Positions 20,504-31,581 of a DNA stretch of 64,000 bases are shown here, piece by piece. The stretch comes from Crenothrix sp. D3. GTDB lineage: Bacteria > Pseudomonadota > Gammaproteobacteria > Methylococcales > Methylomonadaceae. The DNA lies in NCBI GenBank assembly GCA_002134785.1, contig MBQZ01000011.1, forward strand, positions 19,099-83,098, in the 5' to 3' direction. The position numbers and the translations under genes were made by a program. Each line of letters opens with the position of its first letter. The stretch's first letter is position 1. A model generated the notes under the pieces. The model worked only from the letters and a program-made list of their open reading frames with translations, searched no databases and was not told the DNA's origin.

Positions 20504-23296
20504 TCAAGTTTTGCTTAATTTTGTGAGGCAACGCCCAAGTTCCTGACAGTTGGCTAAACGGCGGTGATAGCCTGTCGCTTTAATCAAGGCTTCGGCTTTG
20601 GTGTGATGCTGTGTTGCTGATGCGTGTTCGTGTTGTGCGAGGGCGAGGCGGGCGGCTTCTAGGTGATAATCGCAGAGATATAAACGCATACCACTGTAAT
20701 CGGCAATGTCAAACGCACGGTTTAAATCTTGTTGTGCTTTATCGTATTGTTGGCTTTGCCGATAAAACGCGGCACGGTCTAATAAGACGCGTGTTAGCCA
20801 GTCTTGCCTTCCTGCGGCTTCTAATCCCGCAATGGCTTGCTGAAAAAAATCGGCGGCGGTTTGTTGGTCGTTGAGCTTGTGGTCACGCACAGCGCGTTGT
20901 GAATAGGCGTTGGCTAAGGTGAGTTTATCGAGAGCGATGTTTAATAAACCTGCGTTTGCTTCTTTTGACCATACCAACGTTTGTTCAGCTCGTTGTATCA
21001 CCGTGTCTAGTTCACCGCTTGCCAATAATAGTTGGCAATAGCGAAAGCCTTGCAAAGAATACAATAATGGATAGTATGGCTGGCGTTGTTGCTGGAGCTG
21101 TTCGGCTTCTTTAAACAGAGCTAAGGCTTGCGCTAGTTCACCGCTCTGCGCCAGTGCATCGGCAAGCGTGGTGCGAAATCCCATACGCAGAAATTCATTT
21201 TTGGAGTCATCCGCATAGCTCACCGCTTGTTTGCCGTAGTCTATCGCTTGTGTTAATTCACCTAAGAGCAGTGCTAACTCGCTGAGATTGCTTGCCGTTA
21301 ATGCCGCCTCTTGCCAATTTTTTTGTTCTATGTGCATAGTCAAACTCGCTTGCATAGCGGGCAATGCCTCACGCAAACGCCCTAAGGCGCGTAAGTAAAA
21401 ACCCACAATGCCCAAAGCAACGGCTTTATCTCTATCGGCTAATGAGGCGGCGGGCTGTGACCACGGTGGGCTGAAAAAATGTGCTAATACTGCCAAATCA
21501 TCACTGAACGCGCCCAGTTTTCTAGTCAAAAAATCCTCATTGCCGCGCCGAATGCGTGAGTCATAAACATCAATATAGGCTGGTTTATACAAACCCGCCG
21601 CACAGCCATGCGCAACGGCGGCAAATAAGGGCTGCATCTCCGCTAGGGTGTCGGGTTGTGGTTGTTTGGGTAGAGTTTGGTAATAGTGATACAAGCACTC
21701 ATGGGCTTGTTGCCACGCGCTAGGGCAGTGTGTTTGTAGCTGTTTGCCGAAATACTCACGCAATAAGGGATGACAGTCTATGACTTCGGGGGTGTTTTCT
21801 TGTTGGCTGAGTAAGTGATGGTCTTTAATTAAACTCTGCACAGCGCGATTAAATTCGCGTTCATTCATGCCCGCCGTTAAGTCGGCAATTTGTTGTTCAC
21901 GCAACCAGCGCAACACGGTTTTATCAATCGGATGGTCAAACAAACCCAATAAATTTAATAATCGCCCTTCGGCATTCTCACCAAACGAATGCGCGTAGGC
22001 TTGCATGACTTTAAAGGCATGGCGGCTGGTGCTATCGCCGTCCTCTTCGATTAACTCGGCTATTTGCTCACGTTGCGTCACTAGACCATCGTATTGATAC
22101 ACCAAGATATTACCCAATAAACTCAACGCCAGCGCGTGATTGCCGTATTCTTCAACGGCTTTTGCTAATTCATGTTTCTGTCCTGTCACGCCTAAGTCTT
22201 GCAATAACCGCACACCGTCAGCCGTTATTAAATTATGCAGGTCTTTGGTTTTAACGTGCGAACGTCCGTCTAAATCCTGCACCGCAAGACGGCTGGTGAT
22301 GATACACAGCACTTTAGAGTCTGGCGTTTGACTGGCAAGACTACGCAATAAGGCGCGGATGTCTTTGTGTTTAAGTTCGCCGCGCATTCCTTTAGTTGCG
22401 TGTTGCAAGGGTTCTAAACCGTCCAACACCAACACGCAGGGCTGAGTTTTTAACAACTTGGCTAAGTAATCGCCTTTGTCTTCGTCGCTGTTAAATGTGC
22501 GTTGTTCGGCGTTAAGTTGTTCAAGCGCAAAGTCAAAAAACGGACTGCTAGACACTTGTTTGTCTTCACTCGCCCCTTGTGAATAAAACGACCACGCCAA
22601 CACGGACAACTCTGTGTGTTGGTCTAGCCAATAGTGCAGTAATTTAGTTTTACCCGTACCCCCTGCGGCAATGAATTGAATGATAAAGGTGTCGGTATCA
22701 GTCAGCGCGTTGTCGAGTAATGCTAATTCCTCAACACGTCCAAAAAAATTGCCTTTGGGGTTGGTTAGGCGGTTATGGCGGAAGGTGGGTGCGGGATTAT
22801 TTAGTTTTTTTTTAACGGGTAGCGTTTTGATGCTAGGCGAAACGGGTGAAGATTCGTATTCGGGTTGCTTGCTGATTATGCGGAATAAATCGTCGTATTG
22901 TTGCGGCAGTTGGTAGATATTGTAGCCTTTTAAAATCGACGGCACGTTATCAAAACTACCCGCTTCTGGAATCACAGCAATGAATTTTTTATTACGGCAA
23001 TGGGCATCGTATAAAGTTTGGCTAATAATCGCGCCTTCATAAGTCACACCACGTCCACCGTCTGTGTCTTTGCCACGATAACGCTTTAAATAAATTTCTG
23101 TACAAACCACTAAAACAAAATCCGCTTCTTCGATTTGGTCTTCCATCCAGTTAGTCCAGCGTTGTTCTTGAAAACCAACGTCGTGGTCTGAAACACACTC
23201 TAAACCGTCATCGCGTAGTTTTTCGGCAATTTCAAAGAAGACCCAATCTTTATGTTCTGGACTGTCCCAACTGTAGCTGATAAAAATTTTAGTCAT
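20504..23296 (-). CDS. SEFIR (TIR-like) - STAND NTPase - TPR protein
   Basis: N-terminal KIFISYSWDSPEHKDWVFFEIAEKL...DFVLVVCTEIYLKRY; NTPase GGTGKTKLLHYWL with CVLVLDGLEPLQ; C-terminal TPR-like helices. Confidence 0.88.
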   Translation of the reverse strand: MTKIFISYSWDSPEHKDWVFFEIAEKLRDDGLECVSDHDVGFQEQRWTNWMEDQIEEADFVLVVCTEIYLKRYRGKDTDGGRGVTYEGAIISQTLYDAHCRNKKFIAVIPEAGSFDNVPSILKGYNIYQLPQQYDDLFRIISKQPEYESSPVSPSIKTLPVKKKLNNPAPTFRHNRLTNPKGNFFGRVEELALLDNALTDTDTFIIQFIAAGGTGKTKLLHYWLDQHTELSVLAWSFYSQGASEDKQVSSSPFFDFALEQLNAEQRTFNSDEDKGDYLAKLLKTQPCVLVLDGLEPLQHATKGMRGELKHKDIRALLRSLASQTPDSKVLCIITSRLAVQDLDGRSHVKTKDLHNLITADGVRLLQDLGVTGQKHELAKAVEEYGNHALALSLLGNILVYQYDGLVTQREQIAELIEEDGDSTSRHAFKVMQAYAHSFGENAEGRLLNLLGLFDHPIDKTVLRWLREQQIADLTAGMNEREFNRAVQSLIKDHHLLSQQENTPEVIDCHPLLREYFGKQLQTHCPSAWQQAHECLYHYYQTLPKQPQPDTLAEMQPLFAAVAHGCAAGLYKPAYIDVYDSRIRRGNEDFLTRKLGAFSDDLAVLAHFFSPPWSQPAASLADRDKAVALGIVGFYLRALGRLREALPAMQASLTMHIEQKNWQEAALTASNLSELALLLGELTQAIDYGKQAVSYADDSKNEFLRMGFRTTLADALAQSGELAQALALFKEAEQLQQQRQPYYPLLYSLQGFRYCQLLLASGELDTVIQRAEQTLVWSKEANAGLLNIALDKLTLANAYSQRAVRDHKLNDQQTAADFFQQAIAGLEAAGRQDWLTRVLLDRAAFYRQSQQYDKAQQDLNRAFDIADYSGMRLYLCDYHLEAARLALAQHEHASATQHHTKAEALIKATGYHRRLANCQELGRCLTKLSKT

Positions 23297-23390
23297 GGCG
23301 GTAAGGTTTAAATTTGTAAGGTAACTATTGTAAAGGAAATATCACGTTAAAAAAGCAAATATAGCTAACACACTTTTACTCGTTCCCACG

Positions 23391-23474
23391 CGCCGCGTGG
23401 GAATGCAGTCTCAACGCGCCGCGTTGAACAGACCGCAGCGCGGTCTGTATGAATTCCCACGCAGCGCGTGGGAA
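23391..23474. repeat. Cluster of four GC-rich palindromic hairpins
   Basis: CCCACGCGCCGCGTGGG, CAACGCGCCGCGTTG, CAGACCGCAGCGCGGTCTG, TTCCCACGCAGCGCGTGGGAA in series. Confidence 0.85.
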
Positions 23475-23663
23475 CTAGAATAAACTGGTTACGTTGGTAA
23501 AGTATCACAATGCGATATGCTAACTTTTGTCTATTAATGTATACTTATAGACCAGCTAAAAAGGACTTAAAAAGTATATTCAGTTACACTATACCCATAA
23601 TAATAATCGTGCTTTTCTTAGCCACGACTCGTTTTTTTGTCTATGTTTTCCGAGGTCATCTTA

Positions 23664-25412
23664 ATGCGTAAAAAATTTATCACCCTTACTGGAAGCATTA
23701 GCTTACTCCTTATAAATTCTTGGAGTATGGCAGCTACCGATTTACCCCCTACGGCTAAAGTTGAACTGGGAAAAGTAGAAGAGGTCTGCTCTAATTTTAT
23801 TGATCCGAAATGGCGTGAAGAACAAGTTGTTGATGGTGTAAAAATACAGGAATCACGTTTATGTACGCCTGATAATCCGTCTGATGTTGCTGCGTTTGTT
23901 AAAGGCACTAATGGGGTTTCAATGGAAACATTGATGAATACTCAACTTGCCGCTGATGCGATTACTATGTCAGATGACATGGATGGTGACGGTGATCCTG
24001 ATAAAATTGTTATTAAATTAGAAGTTGTTGAATTGAATGGACATTCACCTGACGTTAAAACGCCTATTACCACGTTTGATATTGCCCCCGATATACGCCC
24101 AACTTTCTGGGTTTACGCGCCGAAAACGCGTGATATGTCTACGCTCAGTCTTTATGAAACGGAAGCAAATTCATTGTTGCGCGTCCCCTCCCCTGTTATT
24201 CGCGTTGAACAAGATGATATTGTCCACATCGTATTAGAAAACACGCATTATTTGCCACACTCTATTCATTTACACGGTGTCGATCATCCGTTCATGGATC
24301 ACAGCGATCACGGTAATGACGGCGTTGGACAAACCAGTAATATGGACACCATGCCAGGTGAAAGTAAAACTTATGTGATTAAGCCGCGTCAACCAGGCAC
24401 GATGTATTATCACTGTCACGTTCAGCCACACACCCATATTCCTATGGGCTTGCAAGGTATGTTTATCGTTGAAGAAAATCGTCCTAATAACTGGCCACAA
24501 ACGCTAAACGTCGGTGCGGGACAAGTGCGTCATCCATCGGCTGCCGTGCTGGAAAAATATGCCAGAGAATACGATTTACACTATCAATCAGCTGATAAAG
24601 AACTGCATGAATTAGTGGCGCGTTCTGCTAATGATCCGCGTTTGATTGCTAAACACATGAACACTGAATACGACATCACCGACGCTGCCGATGATTATTT
24701 TATGCTCAATGGGCGGTCTTTCCCTTATACCTTAAGGGAGTCGTTGATTCACATGGAAGAAAATCAAAAAGTTAAATTGCGTATATTGAACGGTCATACA
24801 GAATCTTTTGCTATGCACATTCATGGGCATAAACCGACTATTACTCATTACGATGGCGTAGATAATGGGCCAGGCTCTTATATTCAACGTGACGTACATG
24901 GTATGGTGCCTGCGCAACGGATAGATTTAGAATTAAATGGTAAAGATGATGGCATAAATAGCTTTGGACAAGGTATTTGGATGTTTCATGACCACGTTGA
25001 AAAATCATTTACCACGGATGGACACGGCGAAGGCGGTGATATAAGTTTGGTAGTTTATAAAGGCTTCTACGATGAAAAAGGTATTCCGATGTCACACGGT
25101 ATGAGTCTTGCCCCTTATTTCACTAAAGAACTGTGGCAAGGAAAATACCCTATCTGGCAAGATTACGATACTTTCCGTAGTTTAGGATTGCCTGATTTAA
25201 AAGCTGCTATTACACCGTCTAAAGTCGCTATTCCACCTGTTGAAAAAGACCCTAGTAAAACAGCGGATGCTTTAGAAGCAGCGGCTAACGTAGATCAAGG
25301 CTCGGTATTAGGTAAATTGTTTAATGGTTTAATGCTAGGTTTATTAGGTTATGCCGCATTTGTTAAACGTCGTGTAATTTACGATTTTGCGATGAAGTAT
25401 TTGAAAAAATAG
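23664..25412 (+). CDS. Multicopper oxidase-like cupredoxin protein
   Basis: HSIHLHG, YYHCHVQPHTHIPMGLQG, FAMHIHGH, MFHDHVEKSF; signal peptide and C-terminal TM. Confidence 0.88.
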   Translation: MRKKFITLTGSISLLLINSWSMAATDLPPTAKVELGKVEEVCSNFIDPKWREEQVVDGVKIQESRLCTPDNPSDVAAFVKGTNGVSMETLMNTQLAADAITMSDDMDGDGDPDKIVIKLEVVELNGHSPDVKTPITTFDIAPDIRPTFWVYAPKTRDMSTLSLYETEANSLLRVPSPVIRVEQDDIVHIVLENTHYLPHSIHLHGVDHPFMDHSDHGNDGVGQTSNMDTMPGESKTYVIKPRQPGTMYYHCHVQPHTHIPMGLQGMFIVEENRPNNWPQTLNVGAGQVRHPSAAVLEKYAREYDLHYQSADKELHELVARSANDPRLIAKHMNTEYDITDAADDYFMLNGRSFPYTLRESLIHMEENQKVKLRILNGHTESFAMHIHGHKPTITHYDGVDNGPGSYIQRDVHGMVPAQRIDLELNGKDDGINSFGQGIWMFHDHVEKSFTTDGHGEGGDISLVVYKGFYDEKGIPMSHGMSLAPYFTKELWQGKYPIWQDYDTFRSLGLPDLKAAITPSKVAIPPVEKDPSKTADALEAAANVDQGSVLGKLFNGLMLGLLGYAAFVKRRVIYDFAMKYLKK

Positions 25413-25542
25413 CTTGAAATTGCTGGAGTAAAAATAATTACCATTTTTTATTTCAGCACTAATCACCTTATTTATTTAGATAGATCGAAAATAAAACTAG
25501 ATTTTTTAAACATTCGCTATATAATAGGCAGTTCAATTTGAT

Positions 25543-25629
25543 GCCTCGGTGGCGAAATTGGTAGACGCAAGGGACTTAAAATCCCTCGTTCGTAAGGACG
25601 TGCCGGTTCGACTCCGGCCCGAGGCACCA
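25543..25629 (+). tRNA. tRNA-Leu (TAA), 3' CCA encoded
   Basis: GCCTCGG/CCGAGGC acceptor stem, anticodon loop CTTAAAA, variable arm, T-arm GGTTCGACTCC. Confidence 0.96.
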
Positions 25630-25640
25630 CAAAGAATTCA

Positions 25641-25675
25641 AGAGCTTATACGGTTTTGTATAAGCTCTTTTTTTT
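25641..25675 (+). terminator. Rho-independent terminator after tRNA-Leu
   Basis: AGAGCTTATAC GGTTTT GTATAAGCTCT followed by poly-T. Confidence 0.85.
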
Positions 25676-25886
25676 GCCTGAAATTTTTGAGTTCTTGTTG
25701 AAATAATCAAAGAAAAATAATCCGTCATTAACCTATCGCTAATAACTAAGCCGTTTTTACCAAAAACAGCACGCTAATTATCGGAAAAATAAACTTACAT
25801 TAAAACAAGCTATCACAACTATTAATCGACTGTTGTATAATCAAGGAATACATCACATCAACAACAAAGCAAAAAAGATCTGGGCA

Positions 25887-26795
25887 ATGATTATGCAAAA
25901 AACCACTATTAACACAACCTTGTCATTGACTAGCTTGGCTATCTCAATTGCACTTGGCGGCTGCGCAACAACTGATCCAAAAGATACTTTTCAGGGCTGG
26001 AATCAGGGTACACAGTCATTTAATGACACAATTGATAAAGCTGTTTTAAAACCTGTTGCTAAAGGCTATACGGCTGTAACGCCTGATTTCGTTGATGAAG
26101 GCGTGACCAACTTTTTTAGTAACCTTGGTGATATAGGTGTCACTGTTAATGATTTGTTACAATTTAAATTGCTGCAAAGTGGCATGGATTTAAGTCGATT
26201 TGTTATTAATACGACAGCGGGTGTTGCGGGGTTTTTTGACGTAGCCCAATTGGTAGATTTACCTAAACACAATGAAGACTTTGGACAAACATTAGGTGTC
26301 TGGGGTGTTCCAGCAGGTCCTTACTTAGTGCTACCGCTCTTCGGTCCTAGCTCCCCTAGAGATACTGTCGGTCTTGTTGGTGATGCGTTATTAAATCCAT
26401 TAACGTATGTCTCTGCATTTGGCGGCGTTGCAAGTGCGGCAGCCGCAGGTGGTAGGGCTGTGAATATAGCTGACACCCGCGCTGGCTTAATGACCACTGA
26501 AAAAGTAATTAATGAAGGAGCAGTTGATCGTTATGACTTTATTAAAAATGCCTATCAACAACGCCGTGAGTATTTAGTTCATGACGGCAATCCGCCTAGT
26601 AACGATGACCTAGAGGAAGACAATGCCCCTAGTACCAACAGCCCCTCTAGCAAGACTAATAGCCCAGCATCAGCAAAGCCCACCAACACAACTAATAATA
26701 CTGCTACACCCGCAACTAATAATACAAATTCAGCTCCCGCCATCAATAACTCTAAACATATTCTGGAACTGTCTGCACCTGTAGAAAAAAAATAA
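25887..26795 (+). CDS. mlaA: MlaA/VacJ family lipoprotein
   Basis: Lipobox LGGC; GWNQGTQSFNDTIDKAVLKPVAKGY; NFFSNLGDIGVTVNDLLQFK. Confidence 0.92.
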   Translation: MIMQKTTINTTLSLTSLAISIALGGCATTDPKDTFQGWNQGTQSFNDTIDKAVLKPVAKGYTAVTPDFVDEGVTNFFSNLGDIGVTVNDLLQFKLLQSGMDLSRFVINTTAGVAGFFDVAQLVDLPKHNEDFGQTLGVWGVPAGPYLVLPLFGPSSPRDTVGLVGDALLNPLTYVSAFGGVASAAAAGGRAVNIADTRAGLMTTEKVINEGAVDRYDFIKNAYQQRREYLVHDGNPPSNDDLEEDNAPSTNSPSSKTNSPASAKPTNTTNNTATPATNNTNSAPAINNSKHILELSAPVEKK

Positions 26796-27163
26796 CACCT
26801 TATAGTTAATAATCCTTATCCCGATAATTAGAGTGATATAAACTAATAACTCGGAAGAATTTACCCAGAGACCACCCCATTGTACAAAGCGGTTAATAAT
26901 GGGGGACGATTTGGGTAGTGGGTCAAACATGTAATTTGGTGTAACTATCAACTCAAAAATCAGCAGAAACTACGCAACCGCTATGCCTTTGGCTTCCCGA
27001 TCCGTCCTGATTACTCGTTCGCTACCCAACAAGATGTTACGCAGGCGTTCAGAAAAATCAATGGCTACAGCGAATTCAGAAAACTGTAACTCATTGATTT
27101 TAAAAAATGGGAGCGTAACATCAGTTAACCAGATAAAAACTACGCAATGCGTACCTTAAGCAA

Positions 27164-27847
27164 CTAACGAGTGTAGGTGCTATTAATAAACCGAATATGT
27201 TTTTTTGAGTCCGAAAAATGCTTGTCTAGTACCGTCGTCACTTCTGTATAGTCAATGATACTGTTGTTATTTTTCAAAATATGTTCTGCTAGAGCAGTAA
27301 TTGCGTACCAATGTGAATAATCATTGATAAAATCAAACGCCGCCAAAAATAGCTCATTCACTTTCTCTTTCTGTTGCTGCTCATTGGGAACAAAGCACTG
27401 AAGATAGTCATTAACAACTTCCAGATCAGATGCACCACCATAGTTGTGTAGTACATTCAGCGGCACTAGAAGCGGGCTAATCAGTTCATTATCGCGATGT
27501 GCAACATAGTGTGCTTCCGCTAACGACCCGACTAATAAATTGGTAATATCGGCTTCAAAGGCTTGTTGATAAACGTGTTTTTGTTCGATAAAACTTTGAT
27601 TATTAGCTTGTTCAACTGAAACAGGTAAGGTATGAATCAAGCGACCGCCTTCTATTTTGGTCATGCAATTATCATGGTTGCATGAACAATTTTTCATAAT
27701 AATCTGAAAAAAAACAGGGGGGAGCTGTTTTTGTTTATTGCCAAAATAAACTGCTGCTGCGTGCCCCGCCTCATGAATAGCAGTTTTTTTGCTGAGTTCA
27801 ATACAATCGATAGCATCAAAGTCGTTAGGTGTATGTTTACGTTTCAT
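27164..27847 (-). CDS. Stand-alone FtsH-M41-like metallopeptidase domain protein
   Basis: AIHEAGHAAAVYF (HExxH), LVGSLAEAHY and GGASDLEVVNDY in M41 order; no AAA module. Confidence 0.5.
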   Translation of the reverse strand: MKRKHTPNDFDAIDCIELSKKTAIHEAGHAAAVYFGNKQKQLPPVFFQIIMKNCSCNHDNCMTKIEGGRLIHTLPVSVEQANNQSFIEQKHVYQQAFEADITNLLVGSLAEAHYVAHRDNELISPLLVPLNVLHNYGGASDLEVVNDYLQCFVPNEQQQKEKVNELFLAAFDFINDYSHWYAITALAEHILKNNNSIIDYTEVTTVLDKHFSDSKKHIRFINSTYTR

Positions 27848-28032
27848 GGTGACCTCGGCGTTGAAAAAATGCAAATCAGCATGACCCGCTCGCATTTAGA
27901 AAAAAATATGTGATTACAGTCAGTACAACCCACCAAGAGTTAGTGAAAAAAGTTCCGTCCTACCGTCACTATTCTTGCTTAAGAAGGTAGAAAGAGCAAT
28001 AACTCAGAATGGTGTATTAATAGATAGAAAAT

Positions 28033-28139
28033 GGATACTAAAAATATCTAATTTATAAAATGGATACTATAAATATCCGATTATACAGATAATGGCATTA
28101 AAGTGAATACTAAAAATACCCAATACTGCAAATATCCAA
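28033..28139. repeat. Four iterated imperfect-palindrome boxes
   Basis: GGATACTAAAAATATC, GGATACTATAAATATCC, GAATACTAAAAATACCC, CAATACTGCAAATATCC. Confidence 0.6.
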
Positions 28140-28507
28140 TACTACGTTTATAACGTAAAAATCACCTTATGCAACGCGATGAGATGCACCATATAAAAAT
28201 ATGACTTTCCGAGGAGGAAAATGGTGTTTCACGAGCCACAGTATCTTAGCTATTCTTAAATTACTGATGAAATGTGGTAAATTGCCGCGTGTCAGATTGT
28301 CGCAGTAGCTAAACATAATAATGTACGCTAATCATAAGATGTGCTGAGATCGTTTGTGGTGATGCGCGGTCTATCATCCGCGCATTTTATAGTGCTATTC
28401 ACTCAGGATAGGTTTTTATTGAAAACCTACCCTCAATCTTCTATGCTCAGTGGCTTTAGTTTCAATCAGAAACCAAAACGCCCTAAATTACACCCATAGG
28501 AGACTGT

Positions 28508-30043
28508 ATGAAGATTGGTATCCCAAAAGAAATTCACCAAGGTGAAAAACGTGTTGCGACAACGCCCGACGCTGCCGCACAAATTATGAAGTTAGGCTTT
28601 ACTGTTTGCATAGAAAGCGGCGCGGGGTTAAACGCTGATATTTCTGATGCGGCTTATCAAGCGGTCGGCGTGGAAGTGGTCGCCGATGCAGCAACTCTGT
28701 GGCGTGAAGCAGATATAGTCATGAAAGTTCGCGCTCCAGAGCCGCAAGAAGTTGATTTAATGTCCAATGGTGGACGACTGATTAGTTTCATTTGGCCTGC
28801 ACAACAGCCCGAATTAATGGACAAGTTAGCCGCGAAGTCTGCCACTGTATTGGCAATGGACAGCGTGCCGCGAATGTCACGAGCGCAAAAATGTGACGCG
28901 CTGAGTTCAATGGCAAATATCGCAGGTTATCGCGCTATTATCGAAGCGGCACAGCATTTTGGACGCTTTTTCACAGGACAAATCACAGCAGCAGGTAAAA
29001 TACCACCCGCTAAAGTATTAGTCATCGGCGCAGGGGTTGCAGGTTTGGCGGCAATCGGTACAGCCAAAGGTATGGGCGCGATTGTGCGTTCATTCGATAC
29101 CCGTCCCGAAGTTAAAGAACAAATCGAAAGCATGGACGCGGAATTTTTAATGCTGGACTTCAAAGAAGAAGGCGGCGGCACAGGCGGTTATGCTAAAACC
29201 ATGTCGCCTGAATTTATCGCCGCTGAAATGGCGTTATTTGCGGAACAAGCTAAAGAAGTCGATATTATCGTCACCACCGCGTTAATTCCGGGTCGTCCCG
29301 CGCCGAAACTCATCACTGCTGACATGGTAGCTTCCATGCGAGCGGGTAGCGTGATTGTCGATTTAGCCGCTGAACAAGGTGGTAACTGTGAGCTTACTGA
29401 AAAAGATGCTGTGGTTATTAAACACGGCGTGACTATTATCGGTTATAGCAATTTACCCAGCCGTTTAGCCAATCAATCCAGCCAACTCTACTCCACCAAC
29501 TTACGCCATTTACTCACTGAACTGTGTCCGAAAAAAGACGGCGTAATTAATGTCAATATGGAAGACGAAGTGATACGCGGCACAACGGTGATTAAAGAAG
29601 GCAAAATCACTTGGCCACCACCGCCACCGACTTTATCCGCCGCCCCTGCAAAGGCAACTGCAACCGTTGCCGCTGCTGTCGATCATGTGTCAGTCGCTAA
29701 ACATCCGTTTAAAGAACTGTTACCGCTGCTGATAGCGGGTTTAGTATTATTCAGCGTTGGTGCAGTCGCACCCGAATCATTCATGGCGCATTTCACCGTG
29801 TTTGTCTTAGCCTGTTTTGTTGGCTATCAAGTAATCTGGAATGTCTCGCCTTCTCTGCATACTCCGTTAATGAGCGTCACTAATGCGATTAGCGGCATTA
29901 TTGTCATTGGCGCGTTAGTACAGATTTCCGCACCCGATACCACCGTTAGGGTATTGGCAGGACTTGCCACGCTTATTGCCTCTATCAATATTGCAGGTGG
30001 CTTTTTAGTCACTCGTCGTATGTTAGAAATGTTTAGAAAATAA
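28508..30043 (+). CDS. pntA: NAD(P) transhydrogenase subunit alpha
   Basis: [21 protein letters not shown]-terminal TM segments. Confidence 0.96.
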   Translation: MKIGIPKEIHQGEKRVATTPDAAAQIMKLGFTVCIESGAGLNADISDAAYQAVGVEVVADAATLWREADIVMKVRAPEPQEVDLMSNGGRLISFIWPAQQPELMDKLAAKSATVLAMDSVPRMSRAQKCDALSSMANIAGYRAIIEAAQHFGRFFTGQITAAGKIPPAKVLVIGAGVAGLAAIGTAKGMGAIVRSFDTRPEVKEQIESMDAEFLMLDFKEEGGGTGGYAKTMSPEFIAAEMALFAEQAKEVDIIVTTALIPGRPAPKLITADMVASMRAGSVIVDLAAEQGGNCELTEKDAVVIKHGVTIIGYSNLPSRLANQSSQLYSTNLRHLLTELCPKKDGVINVNMEDEVIRGTTVIKEGKITWPPPPPTLSAAPAKATATVAAAVDHVSVAKHPFKELLPLLIAGLVLFSVGAVAPESFMAHFTVFVLACFVGYQVIWNVSPSLHTPLMSVTNAISGIIVIGALVQISAPDTTVRVLAGLATLIASINIAGGFLVTRRMLEMFRK

Positions 30044-30055
30044 TCGGAGAATACG

Positions 30056-31450
30056 ATGACACACAGTTTAGTTGCGATGTCTTACATCGTTGCCACCATT
30101 TTATTTATTTTAAGTTTAAGTGGCTTAAGCAATCAGGAAACCGCCAGAAAAGGTAATTATTACGGTATGTTAGGCATGGCAATTGCCATTATTGCCACCA
30201 CCTTAAGCGCGTCTGTTACCTCTTACACCATCTTAATAGTTGCAATTTTAATCGGTGGTTCGATTGGTGTTAGAGCAGCCTCAAAAGTTGCCATGACTCA
30301 AATGCCTGAATTAGTCGCTATCATGCACAGCTTAGTTGGTATGGCAGCCGTGCTAGTTGGTTACGCTAATTTCATGGACAACACTATTGTTATTGAAGGC
30401 GTAGAAAGAACCATCCACGAATTGGAAATTTACCTCGGCATCTTAATTGGTGCGGTTACATTCTCAGGTTCAGTGATTGCTTTTTGCAAACTCAGCGAAA
30501 GAATCAGCGGCAAACCGTTATTATTGCCCGCACGGCATTGGTTTAACTTAGGTCTATTAATCAGCTCTATTGTATTAGGTTGGATGTTCTTACACGCTCT
30601 GGAAACAGGCGGCAGCCCATTAATCCCACTCGCAATGATGACCGTGATTGCCTTGATTTTTGGTGTCCACATGGTAATGGCAATCGGCGGCGCGGATATG
30701 CCCGTCGTGGTTTCCATGCTCAACAGCTATTCAGGTTGGGCAGCGGCAGCAACAGGTTTCATGCTTAACAACGACTTATTAATCGTCACTGGCGCGTTAG
30801 TTGGTAGCAGTGGTGCAATTCTGAGTTACATCATGTGCCGCGCCATGAATCGCCATTTCTTAAGCGTCATCGCAGGTGGTTTTGGTACTGCCTCAGGTGG
30901 TGAAGCCGCAGCCATTGAAGGCGAAGTGCAACCAATAGAAGCCGAAGAAACCGCGCAGTTATTATTAGCCGCAAAAAATATCATCATCATTCCTGGTTAT
31001 GGCATGGCAGTCGCCCAAGCTCAGCACACGGTCTATGAAATCACCAAACTGCTACGCGATAAAGGCAAAAAAGTCGGCTTCGGTATTCACCCCGTCGCAG
31101 GTCGTATGCCCGGCCACATGAACGTATTATTAGCAGAAGCCAAAGTCCCTTATGACATCGTGTTTGAAATGGATGAAATTAACGAAGACTGGGGCAAAGT
31201 CGATGTCTCCATCGTCATCGGCGCGAATGACATCGTAAATCCATCGGCAATCACCGACCCCAACAGCCCCATTGCAGGTATGCCTGTATTGGAATGCTGG
31301 AAAGGTGAAACCACGATTGTGCTAAAACGCAGTATGGCTTCAGGTTATGCAGGCGTGGGTAATCCGTTGTTTGTGATGGAGAACACGCGGATGTTATTTG
31401 GTGATGCTAATGTTACAATGCAGGCGGTGTTGAAGGCGTTGCGGGGGTAA
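30056..31450 (+). CDS. pntB: NAD(P) transhydrogenase subunit beta
   Basis: Multi-TM protein ending with [18 protein letters not shown]...[22 protein letters not shown]. Confidence 0.96.
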   Translation: MTHSLVAMSYIVATILFILSLSGLSNQETARKGNYYGMLGMAIAIIATTLSASVTSYTILIVAILIGGSIGVRAASKVAMTQMPELVAIMHSLVGMAAVLVGYANFMDNTIVIEGVERTIHELEIYLGILIGAVTFSGSVIAFCKLSERISGKPLLLPARHWFNLGLLISSIVLGWMFLHALETGGSPLIPLAMMTVIALIFGVHMVMAIGGADMPVVVSMLNSYSGWAAAATGFMLNNDLLIVTGALVGSSGAILSYIMCRAMNRHFLSVIAGGFGTASGGEAAAIEGEVQPIEAEETAQLLLAAKNIIIIPGYGMAVAQAQHTVYEITKLLRDKGKKVGFGIHPVAGRMPGHMNVLLAEAKVPYDIVFEMDEINEDWGKVDVSIVIGANDIVNPSAITDPNSPIAGMPVLECWKGETTIVLKRSMASGYAGVGNPLFVMENTRMLFGDANVTMQAVLKALRG

Positions 31451-31581
31451 GTTTCTCTTCCACGAAAAACACGAAAGGCAAGAACATAGGATGGGCTGAC
31501 GCAAGGAAGCCCATCTTTCGCGATTGATAGGCTTCGTACCTCAGCAGCTTATCCTACCACTATTAAAGAAATACTTCTGTC

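Noticed and set aside
26820-27160. Possible transposase remnant (LRNRYAFGFPIRPDYSFATQQDV) with repeated AAACTACGCAA
   Set aside because: No recognisable family motif or intact frame; could be chance.
28201-28308. Short ORF MTFRGGKWCFTS... and, in another frame, EEENGVSRATVS resembling an HTH helix
   Set aside because: Too short and stop-interrupted; possible gene remnant but not supportable.
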